From Sphaerisporangium corydalis (GTDB lineage: Bacteria > Actinomycetota > Actinomycetes > Streptosporangiales > Streptosporangiaceae), in assembly GCF_025506355.1 (NCBI RefSeq), contig NZ_JANZYP010000025.1:44928-108927 (forward strand): a stretch of DNA of 64,000 bases. The letters run 5' to 3'. The notes beneath the pieces were generated by a model. It did not search any database, was not told where the DNA came from, and saw nothing but the letters and a program-made list of their open reading frames with translations. Positions 42,050-50,158 of the stretch are shown here, piece by piece. Position 1 is the stretch's first letter. Each line of letters opens with the position of its first letter. The position numbers were made by a program, and so were the translations under genes.

Positions 42050-42193
42050 GTGACCGAGCGCGCGGTCCCCTTCCACTGCCCGTACTGCGGCGAGGAGGAC
42101 CTGGAGCCCTACGAGGGCGACGGCGGCTGGTACTGCCGGTCGTGCGCCCGGGCCTTCAAGCTGAAATTCCTCGGCATCGGCGTGCGTTCATGA
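42050..42193 (+). CDS. Small zinc-ribbon protein (47 aa)
   Basis: A short gene between sulphite reductase and cysH: GTG 42050 with GGGGGAC upstream, TGA at 42193. The protein has FHCPYCGEEDLEPYEGDGGW followed by YCRSCARAFKLKFLG, a two-knuckle Cx2C...Cx2C zinc ribbon. It lies in the sulphate-assimilation operon, where I recall equivalent small proteins in other actinomycetes. It may be an accessory or electron-transfer-related factor; function unknown. Confidence 0.8.
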   Translation: MTERAVPFHCPYCGEEDLEPYEGDGGWYCRSCARAFKLKFLGIGVRS

Positions 42194-42268
42194 TCGGCGG
42201 CGAGCCGCGGGCTCACCTTGGCCCGGCGGCGCCCTCATCCCCTGACGAACGAGAGAAGTGAGCAAGCC

Positions 42269-42997
42269 ATGACACTGGTGGAGATCGAAACGGGCTTGGA
42301 ACGCCAGCGCGGTGTGCTCGACCTGCGAAGCATCGTCGACTCGGCGGCCGAGTTCCTGGAGGAGGCCTCCGCGCGGGAGATCATCCGCTGGGCGGCGGCG
42401 ACGTTCGGCGACCGGCTCTGCCTCACCTCCTCGATGAGCGACGCCCTGCTGGTCGACCTGGTCAGCCGGGTGAAGCCCGGGGTCGACGTGCTGTTCATCG
42501 ACACCGGCTACCACTTCGCCGAGACGATCGGCACCCGCGACGCCGTGCAGCAGGTGTACGACGTGAACGTCATCAACGTCACGCCGTCGCGCACCGTCCC
42601 CGAGCAGGACCGCGAGCTCGGCCCGCGCCTCAACGGCCGCAACCCCGACCTGTGCTGCTACCTGCGCAAGGTCGAGCCGCTCAACCGCGCGCTGGAGCCG
42701 TACCTCGCGTGGATCTCCGGCATCCGGCGCGACGAGTCGCCGAGCCGGCTGGGCACCAAGGTCGTCGAATGGGACGCCAAGCGCCAGATGGTCAAGGTGA
42801 ACCCCATCGCGCGCTGGACCCAGGACGACGTCGACAACTACATGGCCGACAACGGCGTCCTCATCAACCCGCTGCACTACGACGGGTACCCCTCGATCGG
42901 CTGCGCGCCCTGCACCCGCCAGGTCGCCCCCGGCGAGGACCCCCGCAGCGGCCGCTGGGCCGGCCTGGGCAAAACCGAATGCGGCATCCACCTCTGA
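42269..42997 (+). CDS. cysH: Assimilatory adenylylsulphate (APS) reductase
   Basis: A 242-aa reductase giving sulphite from activated sulphate with thioredoxin or similar. SSMSDALLVDLVSRVKPGVD and FIDTGYHFAETIGTRD form the adenine-nucleotide alpha-hydrolase fold. LCCYLRKVEPLNRAL and GCAPCTRQV together provide the two Cys-Cys pairs of a [4Fe-4S] cluster, which marks the APS-using type. The C-terminal KTECGIHL holds the catalytic Cys. The start is ATG 42269. ATP sulphurylase (cysDN) is not in this window. Confidence 0.95.
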   Translation: MTLVEIETGLERQRGVLDLRSIVDSAAEFLEEASAREIIRWAAATFGDRLCLTSSMSDALLVDLVSRVKPGVDVLFIDTGYHFAETIGTRDAVQQVYDVNVINVTPSRTVPEQDRELGPRLNGRNPDLCCYLRKVEPLNRALEPYLAWISGIRRDESPSRLGTKVVEWDAKRQMVKVNPIARWTQDDVDNYMADNGVLINPLHYDGYPSIGCAPCTRQVAPGEDPRSGRWAGLGKTECGIHL

Positions 42998-43122
42998 CCC
43001 CCATCCCACCGCCCTCCCTCCGGGACCACCCGTCGCCCCCGGAGGCGGCCAGGCCGGGGACGGCGCCCTCTTCTCTTGAGGTTCAGGGCCCATGGTCCCT
43101 GAGGTCGCCGGTCCGGACACGG

Positions 43123-44019
43123 ATGATCTCTCCGGTCCAGCGGAGGCCCATTCCACTGGTCGCGGTGGCGCACGGATCTCGTGACCCCAGGGCGTCCGCG
43201 ACGGTCGAGGCCCTGCTCGACCAGGTGCGGCTCGCGCGCCCCGGGCTGCCCGTCCGCGTGGCCTACCTCGACCACTCCCGGCCGTCGCTCGCCGAAGCGC
43301 TGGCCGGCCTGGACGAGGCCGTGGTCCTGCCTCTGCTGCTCACCGAGGCCTACCACAGCCGCGTCGACATCCCCTCGGCGCTCGGCGAGGTACGCGCCGC
43401 CCGTCCCTGGCTCCGCGTCCACCAGGGATCGACCCTCGGCCCGCACCCCCTGCTGATCAGTGCCATGGAGCGGCGCCTGGCCGAGGCCGGCGTGGAGATC
43501 GGCGACCCCGGCACCGCGGTCGTCCTGGTCTCGGCGGGCTCCAGCGACCAGCGCGCCAACGCGGTGATCGCCCGGCTCGCCCGCACCTGGGCCCGCACCC
43601 GCCCCTGGCACTCCGTCACCCCCGCCTACGCCTCCGCCGCATCCCCCACCCCCGCCGCCGCCGTCCACACCCTCCTCAACCCCGACCCGGGCCCCAACCT
43701 GGGACCCGACCTGGGACCCGACCTGGGACCCGACCTGGGATTTGGCGGCCCGCACACAGCCCCCCTTCCCGAGGCCCATCCCCACCTCACCACCCATCAC
43801 CTTCCCGACGGCCGCCCCTCCCGCGTCGTGGTCGCGCCCTACCTCCTCGCCCCCGGCCACTTCGCCGACAAGGTCCGCCACACCACCCTCACCGCCGGCG
43901 CCCAGACCACGGCCGCCCCCCTCGGCCCCGCCCCCGAACTCGCCGCCCTCCTCCTCGCCCGCTACACGGAGTCCGTCCAGGCATTCCAGACCACCACCAC
44001 GGCATCCGCGAGCACCTGA
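43123..44019 (+). CDS. Sirohydrochlorin chelatase (CbiX/SirB-like)
   Basis: A 298-aa two-domain class II chelatase that inserts Fe2+ (or Co2+) into sirohydrochlorin, giving the cofactor of the sulphite reductase upstream. N-terminal half: LVAVAHGSRDPRASATVEAL with catalytic His, and VVLPLLLTEAYHSRVDIPSAL with the second; C-terminal half: VVLVSAGSSDQRAN and VVVAPYLLAPGHFADKV. Between them, a Pro-rich stretch holds a 12-bp tandem repeat (43699-43740) coding for LGPD units. ATG 43123 is a likely start, with a weak ribosome site. Confidence 0.88.
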   Translation: MISPVQRRPIPLVAVAHGSRDPRASATVEALLDQVRLARPGLPVRVAYLDHSRPSLAEALAGLDEAVVLPLLLTEAYHSRVDIPSALGEVRAARPWLRVHQGSTLGPHPLLISAMERRLAEAGVEIGDPGTAVVLVSAGSSDQRANAVIARLARTWARTRPWHSVTPAYASAASPTPAAAVHTLLNPDPGPNLGPDLGPDLGPDLGFGGPHTAPLPEAHPHLTTHHLPDGRPSRVVVAPYLLAPGHFADKVRHTTLTAGAQTTAAPLGPAPELAALLLARYTESVQAFQTTTTASAST

Positions 44020-44154
44020 CGACGTCATCCTTGTCTCGCGACGGGCTGACCGAGTGGCATTCTGGAGGCCCATCAGCGGACCGGTGCCCGCTTCCGCCCG
44101 GCGGACCCGGCTCTGGGTGCGCGATCCCTCCTGGCGCATCGCGCAGGTGGGCCG

Positions 44155-44562
44155 GTGAGGGCGCTCGGCCTGCTGGGGCAGGTCGACGTGCCGGCGCGAC
44201 TCGCGGCCGTCCCGAGGGCACGGCGGTGCGTGCGTGAGTTACTGGGCGGTACCGGCCACCCGCAGACGGACGACGCCCTGCTGCTCGTCACCGAACTCGT
44301 CACCAACGCCGTGCGGTACTCCGACTCGGAGCGATGCCCGGCCGGGCGGGTCAGCATCGCCGTCGCCGACCACGACGGAATGCTCCACATCGACGTGATC
44401 GACGCGGGTTCGTCGGACAATCGACCCACGCTCTGCCTGGAGACCCGTTCCGAGAGCGGGGGCGGGCGCGGCCTCTGACTGCTCCAGGAAGTGGCGACGA
44501 CCTGGGGCTGGTACGAGACCGCGACCGGACGCGTGGTCTCGTACCAACTCGCCGGCAAGTGA
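44155..44562 (+). pseudogene. HATPase_c regulatory ATPase with in-frame TGA
   Basis: A 135-codon frame of the anti-sigma/serine-kinase-like ATPase family. VPRARRCVRELLGGTG, DDALLLVTELVTNAVRYSDS (N box) and MLHIDVIDAGSSDNRP (G1 box) are intact. At 44476-44478 the frame has TGA, exactly where relatives usually have the W (TGG) of GRGLWLL; afterwards it continues in frame with LLQEVATTWGWYETATGRVV and stops at 44562. One base change (TGG to TGA) explains this. Either a recent pseudogene, a 107-aa truncated product, or readthrough. It follows the chelatase gene by 135 bp. Confidence 0.75.
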
Positions 44563-44909
44563 CACACCCGCCCGCATCCCAGGGCCGGGTCGTACCAGGA
44601 TTTCCGCGAGCCGGACCGAGGCCGGCGGAAATCACGATGCCGTGCGGCGCGACCGCGTACATTGGAGGAGTCGCGAAAGCGATCACAGGCTTACCCGGGG
44701 CTTCTGGCCCCCGAGGGCGTGGTCCACAGATCGCGCCCTCTTTCTTTCCCCGACTCCCCGACTTCCCGAGACCCGAGGCTGGGACGCCCTGCAGTCGCTG
44801 CTCACCGAGGCCCCCGAGCCCGACGAGCGAGAGAACGTCGTGGCGGGGTGCGCGGCTACTGGAGGTTTCCTTCTGCTCCACCACGATCTGGAGCCCACGA
44901 CTTCTCGTT
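44563..44909. other. Stretch without a supported gene
   Basis: About 350 bp between the broken ATPase gene and the methyltransferase operators. A plus-strand frame (44642-44929, containing WDALQSLLTEAPEPDERENV) exists but has no clear ribosome site, changes composition along its length and would end inside the operator dyads, so I do not call it. Confidence 0.5.
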
Positions 44910-44948
44910 CCTTAGCGATGCTAAGGTGAGGCCTTAGCACCGCTAAGG
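44910..44948. promoter_or_regulatory. Two perfect CCTTAGC-N3-GCTAAGG operators
   Basis: CCTTAGCGATGCTAAGG (44910-44926) and CCTTAGCACCGCTAAGG (44932-44948), each with 7-bp perfect arms, 22 bp apart (about two helical turns), 50-90 bp before the methyltransferase start. This is a typical arrangement for a dimeric repressor (MarR, TetR or XRE type) bound twice on one face. The cognate regulator is unknown. Confidence 0.75.
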
Positions 44949-45000
44949 GCGGTGTGATGGTGAAGAGCGGCCGACGATGGACACAGGAGCGGGAGACGGC

Positions 45001-45819
45001 GTGGGTGGGGAGAAGGTCGGGCTTGGGGGGGCTAAGGAGACGATGCTGGCGACCTTGTACGGGAGGGCGCTGGACAGTCGTTCGGTGGAGCCGATCTTGG
45101 GGGATCGGGAGGCCGAGGCGTTGGTGGGGCGGATCGATTACGACTTTCGTAAGACGGGGGTCGATGCGACGTCGGCGGCCGGTATTGCGCTGAGGGGCAG
45201 GACGCTGGACGACTGGACCGCTGGGTTCCTGGCCGAGTGCCCGGAGGCCACGGTGTTGCATCTGGCCTGCGGGCTGGACACACGGGTGTTCCGGTTGCGC
45301 CCCTTCGCGCCGGCGCGCTGGTTCGACGTCGACCATCCTGAGGTGGTCGCGTTGCGCGAGCGGTTGCTTCCCCGGCCCGAGGGTGCGTACACGATGATCG
45401 GCGCCTCGGTCACCGACGACGGCTGGCTGGAGGAGGTGCCCGCCGATCGTCCGGTGGTGGCCGTCTTCGAGGGCCTGACGATGTACCTGCGCGAGGAGGA
45501 GGGCAGACGGCTCATCCAGCGGATCACCGCGCGGTTCCCCAGCGGGGTGCTCCTGTTCGACTGCTACGGCCCGATGGGGATCCGGTTGCAACGGCTGGTG
45601 CCCGCGGTGCGCAACTCCGGCGCGACGCTGCACTGGGGCGTCGGCGACCCCTACGAGATCGAGGGGTGGCACGAGGGGCTGACGTGCGTGGACGCCCTGC
45701 GCAGTGTGGACATGCCGGGGGTGGAGAGGATGCCCCGCTCCGGGCGCGTGAGCATGTGGGTGCTGGCGCACCTTCCCGGCTTCAGGAACGTCGGCCGCAT
45801 CCTGCGCTACCGGTTCTGA
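45001..45819 (+). CDS. LCM-family SAM-dependent methyltransferase
   Basis: A 272-aa protein of the leucine-carboxyl-methyltransferase-like O-methyltransferase family (often polyketide or small-molecule modifying). SAM-binding part: ATVLHLACGLDTRVFRL (motif I), ARWFDVDHPEVVALRE (acidic loop), PVVAVFEGLTMYLREEEGRR. GTG 45001 is preferred (GGGAG upstream; VGGEKVGLGGAKETML matches relatives), with ATG 44977 as alternative. The gene stands alone behind two operator dyads, so expression is probably induced by a signal. Substrate unknown. Confidence 0.85.
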   Translation: MGGEKVGLGGAKETMLATLYGRALDSRSVEPILGDREAEALVGRIDYDFRKTGVDATSAAGIALRGRTLDDWTAGFLAECPEATVLHLACGLDTRVFRLRPFAPARWFDVDHPEVVALRERLLPRPEGAYTMIGASVTDDGWLEEVPADRPVVAVFEGLTMYLREEEGRRLIQRITARFPSGVLLFDCYGPMGIRLQRLVPAVRNSGATLHWGVGDPYEIEGWHEGLTCVDALRSVDMPGVERMPRSGRVSMWVLAHLPGFRNVGRILRYRF

Positions 45820-45918
45820 GAGATACGAGGGGCGGGGCGGAGGGAGTTCGCGGATAAGCGCTAGTTGATCCACGATTCGCATGGGAGCATGGGAGCGGAT
45901 CTAACGAGAGGCGACCGC

Positions 45919-46686
45919 ATGATGGACGGGGCCGCGGGATTAGGCCTCACCTTCCTGCTCGCGCTGGTCTCGGCGACCGTCTTCCTGGTCCTGCGCTGCC
46001 AGCGTCTCGGCCGGCCGTTCGGCCCGAGCAGCCGGTGGCTCGCCCTGCTGGTGATCGTCCTGACGGCGGTGGCCACGACGGCGGTCGCCCTGCTGGTGAC
46101 CGGGGTGAGCGACAAGCTGCACGCCCTGGTGGGGGTCGTGGCCCCGAGCGGGCTCTGGCTGGGGTACATGCGCCAGCGCCAGGACGGGCGCCGCTCGCTC
46201 GCGCAGGAGATACTCACGTTCTGGCTGGCGTCACTGCTGGAGCGGCTGCACCAGACGATGGCGGAGGACCGCGAGATCTGGTGCGAGGGGCGGATCGACG
46301 ACTCCTGGACCGTGCACGAGCTGAGCATGGCCGCCGAGCACTACCACGAGCGCATCCGCCAGCGGATGTCGGTGGAGGAACGGCGCAAGGAACGCGTCCA
46401 GGCCCGGCTGCAGGCGATAGAACGGCGGCTGGACGTGGCCACGCTCATCGAGGACAGCGTGGGCAGGTCGAAGGTGATCGCCGCCCTCGGCGGCTCCGCG
46501 GTGACCAACAAGGTCCGCTACCAGCGCTATCTCAACGACTTCGGGCGGCTGCACGGGGTGCTCGTCCACGACGCGGAGCGGGAGCTGTCGCGCCTGCTCG
46601 ACTCGGCGTACCGGTGCGGGCTGCGTTCGCTCCCGCGCTACGACCCGGCCGTGCTCGACCTGACCAGGGCCCGGTCGCATCCCTGA
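45919..46686 (+). CDS. Membrane protein with two helices and cytoplasmic helical domain
   Basis: A 255-aa protein not recognised by family. Two hydrophobic segments (GLGLTFLLALVSATVFLVL; WLALLVIVLTAVATTAVALLV) near the N-terminus are followed by about 170 residues that look alpha-helical and charged, including ERRKERVQARLQAIERRLDV, a likely coiled coil. ATG 45919 has GAGAGG upstream. There is no partner gene on the same strand; it converges with a small XRE gene across 139 bp. Confidence 0.7.
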   Translation: MMDGAAGLGLTFLLALVSATVFLVLRCQRLGRPFGPSSRWLALLVIVLTAVATTAVALLVTGVSDKLHALVGVVAPSGLWLGYMRQRQDGRRSLAQEILTFWLASLLERLHQTMAEDREIWCEGRIDDSWTVHELSMAAEHYHERIRQRMSVEERRKERVQARLQAIERRLDVATLIEDSVGRSKVIAALGGSAVTNKVRYQRYLNDFGRLHGVLVHDAERELSRLLDSAYRCGLRSLPRYDPAVLDLTRARSHP

Positions 46687-46825
46687 GCCGAGCTCCCGGA
46701 GTGCTGGTGGCAGACCCGCGTGCCCACGAGGCCGGCGGGCACCAGGGCCTGAACCGGGCCGCACCGCGGACGGGCCGGGCGACGTCACGCGTCGACAGTG
46801 CCCGGCACCCAGGAGCCCGGTGGGG

Positions 46826-47125
46826 TCAGCGGTCCTCGAGGAGTTCGCGGGTGACGCCCAGGGAGTTCAGGCTGAACTCGAAGCGGGTGCCGAGCGCGTC
46901 CAGGACGGCGCCGACGGTGCGCAACGTGAGGTTCTCGTCGCCGGACAGGATCTGGCTCACCCGGCCCGCGGACACGCCCATGAGGGCGGCGAGGTCGGCT
47001 CGGGAGATCTTGTGCTCACGCATGTACCACGTGATCTCGTCGGTGATCTCCTGGGCGAGGCCGCCGGGCTCGGCCGACTGCCGCTGCTCAAAGGCGGGGC
47101 GATCCGCCTGCCGTCGTAGGGCCAT
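46826..47125 (-). CDS. Small XRE-family regulator
   Basis: A 99-aa single-domain helix-turn-helix protein: LAQEITDEITWYMREHKISR, ADLAALMGVSAGRVSQILSG, ENLTLRTVGAVLDALG. It has the size and shape of HigA-type antitoxin or phage-type repressors, but no toxin gene adjoins it. Upstream (47167-47200) are two inverted repeats, TTAGGT-CT-ACCTAA and CTTTAG-N6-CTAAAG, probable autoregulatory sites. It is divergent from the SPFH operon. Confidence 0.85.
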   Translation of the reverse strand: MALRRQADRPAFEQRQSAEPGGLAQEITDEITWYMREHKISRADLAALMGVSAGRVSQILSGDENLTLRTVGAVLDALGTRFEFSLNSLGVTRELLEDR

Positions 47126-47166
47126 AGCCAGCTCGCTCTCGTCCTGTCACTTCCACTGACTCAACA

Positions 47167-47200
47167 TTAGGTCTACCTAAACCTTTAGTCAAGCCTAAAG
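47167..47200. promoter_or_regulatory. Two dyads upstream of small XRE gene
   Basis: TTAGGTCTACCTAA (47167-47180) and CTTTAGTCAAGCCTAAAG (47183-47200), each with 6-bp perfect arms. They start 42 bp upstream of the XRE start. The first resembles half of an iron box but lacks its centre, so I read both as XRE operators. Confidence 0.5.
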
Positions 47201-47290
47201 CCCAATGGCCCGCCGCGCGCACCCATCGCGATCCTCGACCCCAGCGAGGCCATGACGCGACCCCGGCCAACGACCCCTGAGAACGAGGGC

Positions 47291-47318
47291 TTGAAAAGTG
47301 ATATCACTTTGCTATGGT
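47291..47318 (+). promoter_or_regulatory. Promoter with 16-bp palindrome between -35 and -10
   Basis: TTGAAA (47291-47296), 16-bp spacer, TATGGT (47313-47318). The palindrome AAAGTGATATCACTTT (47295-47310) occupies the spacer almost completely. A repressor bound there would block RNA polymerase. The Arc-like RHH protein encoded second in the operon is the natural candidate. Confidence 0.75.
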
Positions 47319-47353
47319 TGTGCCATACGCGAAGGGTCGAAGGGAACGGGGTT

Positions 47354-48268
47354 GTGGTGGAGAACATCGACAAGGTCGCCGTGCGGATGCCGGCGCCGCA
47401 GGTGAGCGAGCGACGGCCGATCAGCCTGTCGGGCTGGCCCGTGCTGGGCATCACTCTGATCATGGCCGTCATCGGCGTGCTGCTGGTGAACCAGGGGAAC
47501 CAGAACGAGGCCGTCCTGCTGGCCACGCTGGGGATCATCCTGCTCGTGGTCGCGTGCCTGCTGCTCACCGGCCTGATGGCGATCGCGCCCGGCGAGGCCA
47601 GGGTCGTCCAGCTCCTCGGCCGCTATCTCGGCACGGTGCGCACGGACGGGCTGCGGTGGGTGGTCCCGTTCACCATGCGGCGCAAGATCTCGACCAGGAT
47701 CCGCAACCACGAGACCGACGTCGCCAAGGTCAACGACGCCGACGGCAACCCGATCGAGATGGCGGCGGTCGTGGTGTGGCAGGTCGAGGACACGGCCAAG
47801 GCGGTCTTCGAGGTCGACGACTTCGTGGAGTTCGTCGCCATCCAGACCGAGACGGCGGTCCGGCACATCGCCGGCAACTATCCGTACGACTCCCACGACA
47901 ACGGGCAGCTCTCGCTGCGCGACAACGCCGACGAGATCACCGGCAAGCTGTCGGCCGAGATCTCCGCGCGCGTCGCGTCCGCCGGGGTGAAGGTCATCGA
48001 GTCACGGATCACGCGCCTGTCGTACGCACCGGAGATCGCCCAGGCCATGCTGCGGCGCCAGCAGGCCGGCGCGGTGGTCGCGGCACGCAAGCAGATCGTG
48101 GAGGGTGCGGTCGGCATGGTCGAGGCGGCCCTGCTGCGGCTCGACGCCGCCGACGTCGTCGAGCTGGACGACGAGCGCAAGGCCGCCATGGTGAGCAACC
48201 TGCTGGTCGTGCTCTGCGGTGACAGGGACGTGCAGCCGGTCGTCAACACCGGCTCCCTGTACCAGTGA
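47354..48268 (+). CDS. SPFH/band-7 domain membrane protein
   Basis: A 304-aa stomatin/flotillin-like protein. Two hydrophobic segments (VLGITLIMAVIGVLLV; AVLLATLGIILLVVACLLL) are followed by the SPFH domain: MAIAPGEARVVQLLGRYLGT, GLRWVVPFTMRRKISTRIRN, DADGNPIEMAAVVVWQVEDT, and the helical VAARKQIVEGAVGMVEAAL. SPFH proteins oligomerise and organise membrane microdomains or control proteases. GTG 47354 (or 47357) is preferred, behind AAGGGAACGGGG. First gene of a three-gene operon with RHH and GPP34 proteins; the stop overlaps the RHH start. Confidence 0.87.
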   Translation: MVENIDKVAVRMPAPQVSERRPISLSGWPVLGITLIMAVIGVLLVNQGNQNEAVLLATLGIILLVVACLLLTGLMAIAPGEARVVQLLGRYLGTVRTDGLRWVVPFTMRRKISTRIRNHETDVAKVNDADGNPIEMAAVVVWQVEDTAKAVFEVDDFVEFVAIQTETAVRHIAGNYPYDSHDNGQLSLRDNADEITGKLSAEISARVASAGVKVIESRITRLSYAPEIAQAMLRRQQAGAVVAARKQIVEGAVGMVEAALLRLDAADVVELDDERKAAMVSNLLVVLCGDRDVQPVVNTGSLYQ

Positions 48269-48507
48269 CGGAACGCAAGAAGATCCTGCTCCGGCTCGAC
48301 CCGGCCGTCCACGACGCGATCACCCGGTGGGCGGGCGACGAGCTGCGCAGCACGAACGCGCAGATCGAGTTCCTGCTCCGCCGGGCCCTGGCGGGCGCGG
48401 GACGGCTCCCCGGCGAGGCCGGGCGGATACCCAAGCGCGGCCGGCCGCCCAAGGCCGATGACGGCGCCGCCGGTGGTGGCACCGAAAGCGACGACGGAGA
48501 GGAATGA
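48265..48507 (+). CDS. Arc-type ribbon-helix-helix regulator
   Basis: An 80-aa protein: KKILLRLDPAVHDAITRWAG, DELRSTNAQIEFLLRRAL is a typical Arc/MetJ ribbon-helix-helix, followed by a basic GRIPKRGRPPK hook-like part and an acidic tail. GTG overlaps the SPFH stop by 4 bp. It probably represses its own operon through the palindrome at 47295-47310. No toxin is present, so this is a regulator and not an antitoxin, unless the operon partners play that part. Confidence 0.85.
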   Translation: MTERKKILLRLDPAVHDAITRWAGDELRSTNAQIEFLLRRALAGAGRLPGEAGRIPKRGRPPKADDGAAGGGTESDDGEE

Positions 48508-48510
48508 CCG

Positions 48511-49140
48511 GTGGAGATGCCAGAGTCGCTGTACGAGCGGATCTATCTTCTCGCCTACGACACCGAGCGGGGACAGATGGCCGAACGCTGGCATCTCGAC
48601 CTGCTCATCCGGGCCGCCGTCCTGGCGGAGCTGATGATCCAGGGCCATCTCGCCGACGCGACCGGCGGCCCGGTCGTGCGGACGCCGGCGCTGTCGGACC
48701 CCCTGCTCGACGGCGTCCTGCAGCAGATCGCCCACTCGCGGCGCCGCAGCTGGCAGCACTGGGTGAGCAAGGGCTCGCGCGCCACCGTGCGCGGGGTGCG
48801 CGAGCGGCTGGAGTCCGGCGGCTGGATCCGCGTGGAGCACGGCCGGTTCCTCGGCGTCCTGCCCACGACCAAGGTGAGCGTACGGGACACGCGCGTGGTG
48901 AAGGGCCTGGTCTCGACGGCCTCGACCGCGCTGCGCGGCGGGCAGCCCGCCGCACGGCTGGACCCGAGGGACGCGGCGCTCGCCGCCCTGGCGGCGACGG
49001 TGCGGCTCAGGACCGTACGGCCCCGCGCTCAGTGGCGGGCCGTGCGCGGGCGGAGCGACGAGCTGTCGGAGGTGGTCGCCCCGGTGCCGCGGGCCCTGCG
49101 CAAGGCCATCCAGGCCGCCGCGGCGGCGGCCGCTGGCTGA
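48511..49140 (+). CDS. GPP34 (GOLPH3/VPS74-like) protein
   Basis: A 209-aa protein of the GPP34 family, known from eukaryotic Golgi PI4P-binding proteins and common in actinomycetes. SLYERIYLLAYDTERGQMAE, LLIRAAVLAELMIQGHLADA, VRGVRERLESGGWIRVEHGR and FLGVLPTTKVSVRD match the family. It begins 3 bp after the RHH gene (GTG 48511). The bacterial function is not established; membrane-phosphate binding is suggested by the eukaryotic homologue. Co-operonic SPFH protein supports a membrane role. Confidence 0.88.
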   Translation: MEMPESLYERIYLLAYDTERGQMAERWHLDLLIRAAVLAELMIQGHLADATGGPVVRTPALSDPLLDGVLQQIAHSRRRSWQHWVSKGSRATVRGVRERLESGGWIRVEHGRFLGVLPTTKVSVRDTRVVKGLVSTASTALRGGQPAARLDPRDAALAALAATVRLRTVRPRAQWRAVRGRSDELSEVVAPVPRALRKAIQAAAAAAAG

Positions 49141-49147
49141 CCCCCAC

Positions 49148-49179
49148 GGACCGGCCGGACCTCACCGACCGGCCGGTCC
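49148..49179. terminator. Bidirectional terminator hairpin
   Basis: GGACCGGCCGG (49148-49158) and CCGGCCGGTCC (49169-49179) form an 11-bp stem over a 10-nt loop between the convergent GPP34 and DUF1707 genes. Confidence 0.7.
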
Positions 49180-49216
49180 CACGGGCTGGACGGGTCTCCC
49201 CACGGACCGCCGGGTC

Positions 49217-50077
49217 CTACGGGCGGGGCGGGTACGGCGGGTACGGGGGCTCGGGGGGTGGCGGGGGCATGGGAGGGCCGCCGCGGCGGCCTTCCCGGCG
49301 GTACTGGCGGGCCTGCTGGCGCTGCTCGCGCAGGCCGAGGTGCAGGTCGCGCATCGCGTCGTGGTGGCCGCGCTGCAGCTCGCGGTGATGTTCCCGCAGC
49401 GAGCGCAGGCCCTCGCGGGTCTCCGAGCGCAGGTCGGCCCGCCGTTCCAGCAACCACTCGCTCCAGGCGAACAACGACCGCTTGATCGGCTCGGCGTGGG
49501 AGTCACCGATGATCTTGACATCGCCCATCACCGCGTACGCGCGGACCCGGACCACCGGGACGTTCTGCCCGGGCGGCGCCTCCATGACGTTCACCTTCTT
49601 GTCGCCCATGATCGCGACCCCGCTGAGGTCGACGTCCACGCCGTCCGGCACGATGATCTTCACGTCGCCCATCACGGCCGTGGCGACGATGTCGATCTCG
49701 TTGGAGCGCACTTCGGCCTCGCGCAGGTCGATGGTGACGTCGCCCATCACCGCGACGGCGCCGATCTCCTGGTCGACCTTCCACTTGCCGCGCCGCTTGG
49801 TGTCGCCCATGACCGCGACGTACCAGCGCCGGCTCCTGCCGGTGGGCCGGGCGGCGGGGAAGGCCGGGGACGCGGCTCCGCGGGGGACGCTCGCGCCGCC
49901 GGGCAGGTCGGCGGTGACCTGGGCCAGCTCGGCGTGGGTGACGGCGAGGTAGGCGGCCTCGGTGCGCTCGGTCAGCTCCGACAGCGTCAGACGGCCGTCG
50001 ACGGACGCCTCCCTGAGCTGTTCCACCACGGCTTCACGCTCGGCGTCCGAGGCGCGCATCCCACCCGGATCGTTCAT
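49217..50077 (-). CDS. DUF1707 and LiaF-like adhesin-fold protein
   Basis: A 286-aa protein. An N-terminal DUF1707 domain (MRASDAEREAVVEQLREASV, DGRLTLSELTERTEAAYLAV) is followed by a linker and a LiaF/cell-wall-active-antibiotics-response-type beta domain with repeated VAVMGDVTIDL, TAVMGDVKIIVPDG, GVAIMGDKKVNV and YAVMGDVKIIG strands. A charged helical region and a Pro-rich tail end it (PPPPPEPPYPPYPPRP). Such proteins are common in actinomycetes and may act in envelope-stress responses; here no membrane helix is seen. Confidence 0.82.
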   Translation of the reverse strand: MNDPGGMRASDAEREAVVEQLREASVDGRLTLSELTERTEAAYLAVTHAELAQVTADLPGGASVPRGAASPAFPAARPTGRSRRWYVAVMGDTKRRGKWKVDQEIGAVAVMGDVTIDLREAEVRSNEIDIVATAVMGDVKIIVPDGVDVDLSGVAIMGDKKVNVMEAPPGQNVPVVRVRAYAVMGDVKIIGDSHAEPIKRSLFAWSEWLLERRADLRSETREGLRSLREHHRELQRGHHDAMRDLHLGLREQRQQARQYRREGRRGGPPMPPPPPEPPYPPYPPRP

Positions 50078-50158
50078 GACACGAATCTAGCGCGCCTTTC
50101 CCGCCGGTCCGATCCTCCGTAAGGAGGAAACCGGGAGGACCGGTCGGAGGGAATGGTG

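Noticed and set aside
44642..44929. 95-codon plus-strand frame upstream of the methyltransferase
   Set aside because: No ribosome site, no recognisable family and its end lies in the operator dyads.
47167..47180. TTAGGTCTACCTAA as an iron box
   Set aside because: It has iron-box half-sites but is 5 bp too short; a second, different dyad adjoins it and the downstream gene is a small XRE regulator, so autoregulation is more likely.
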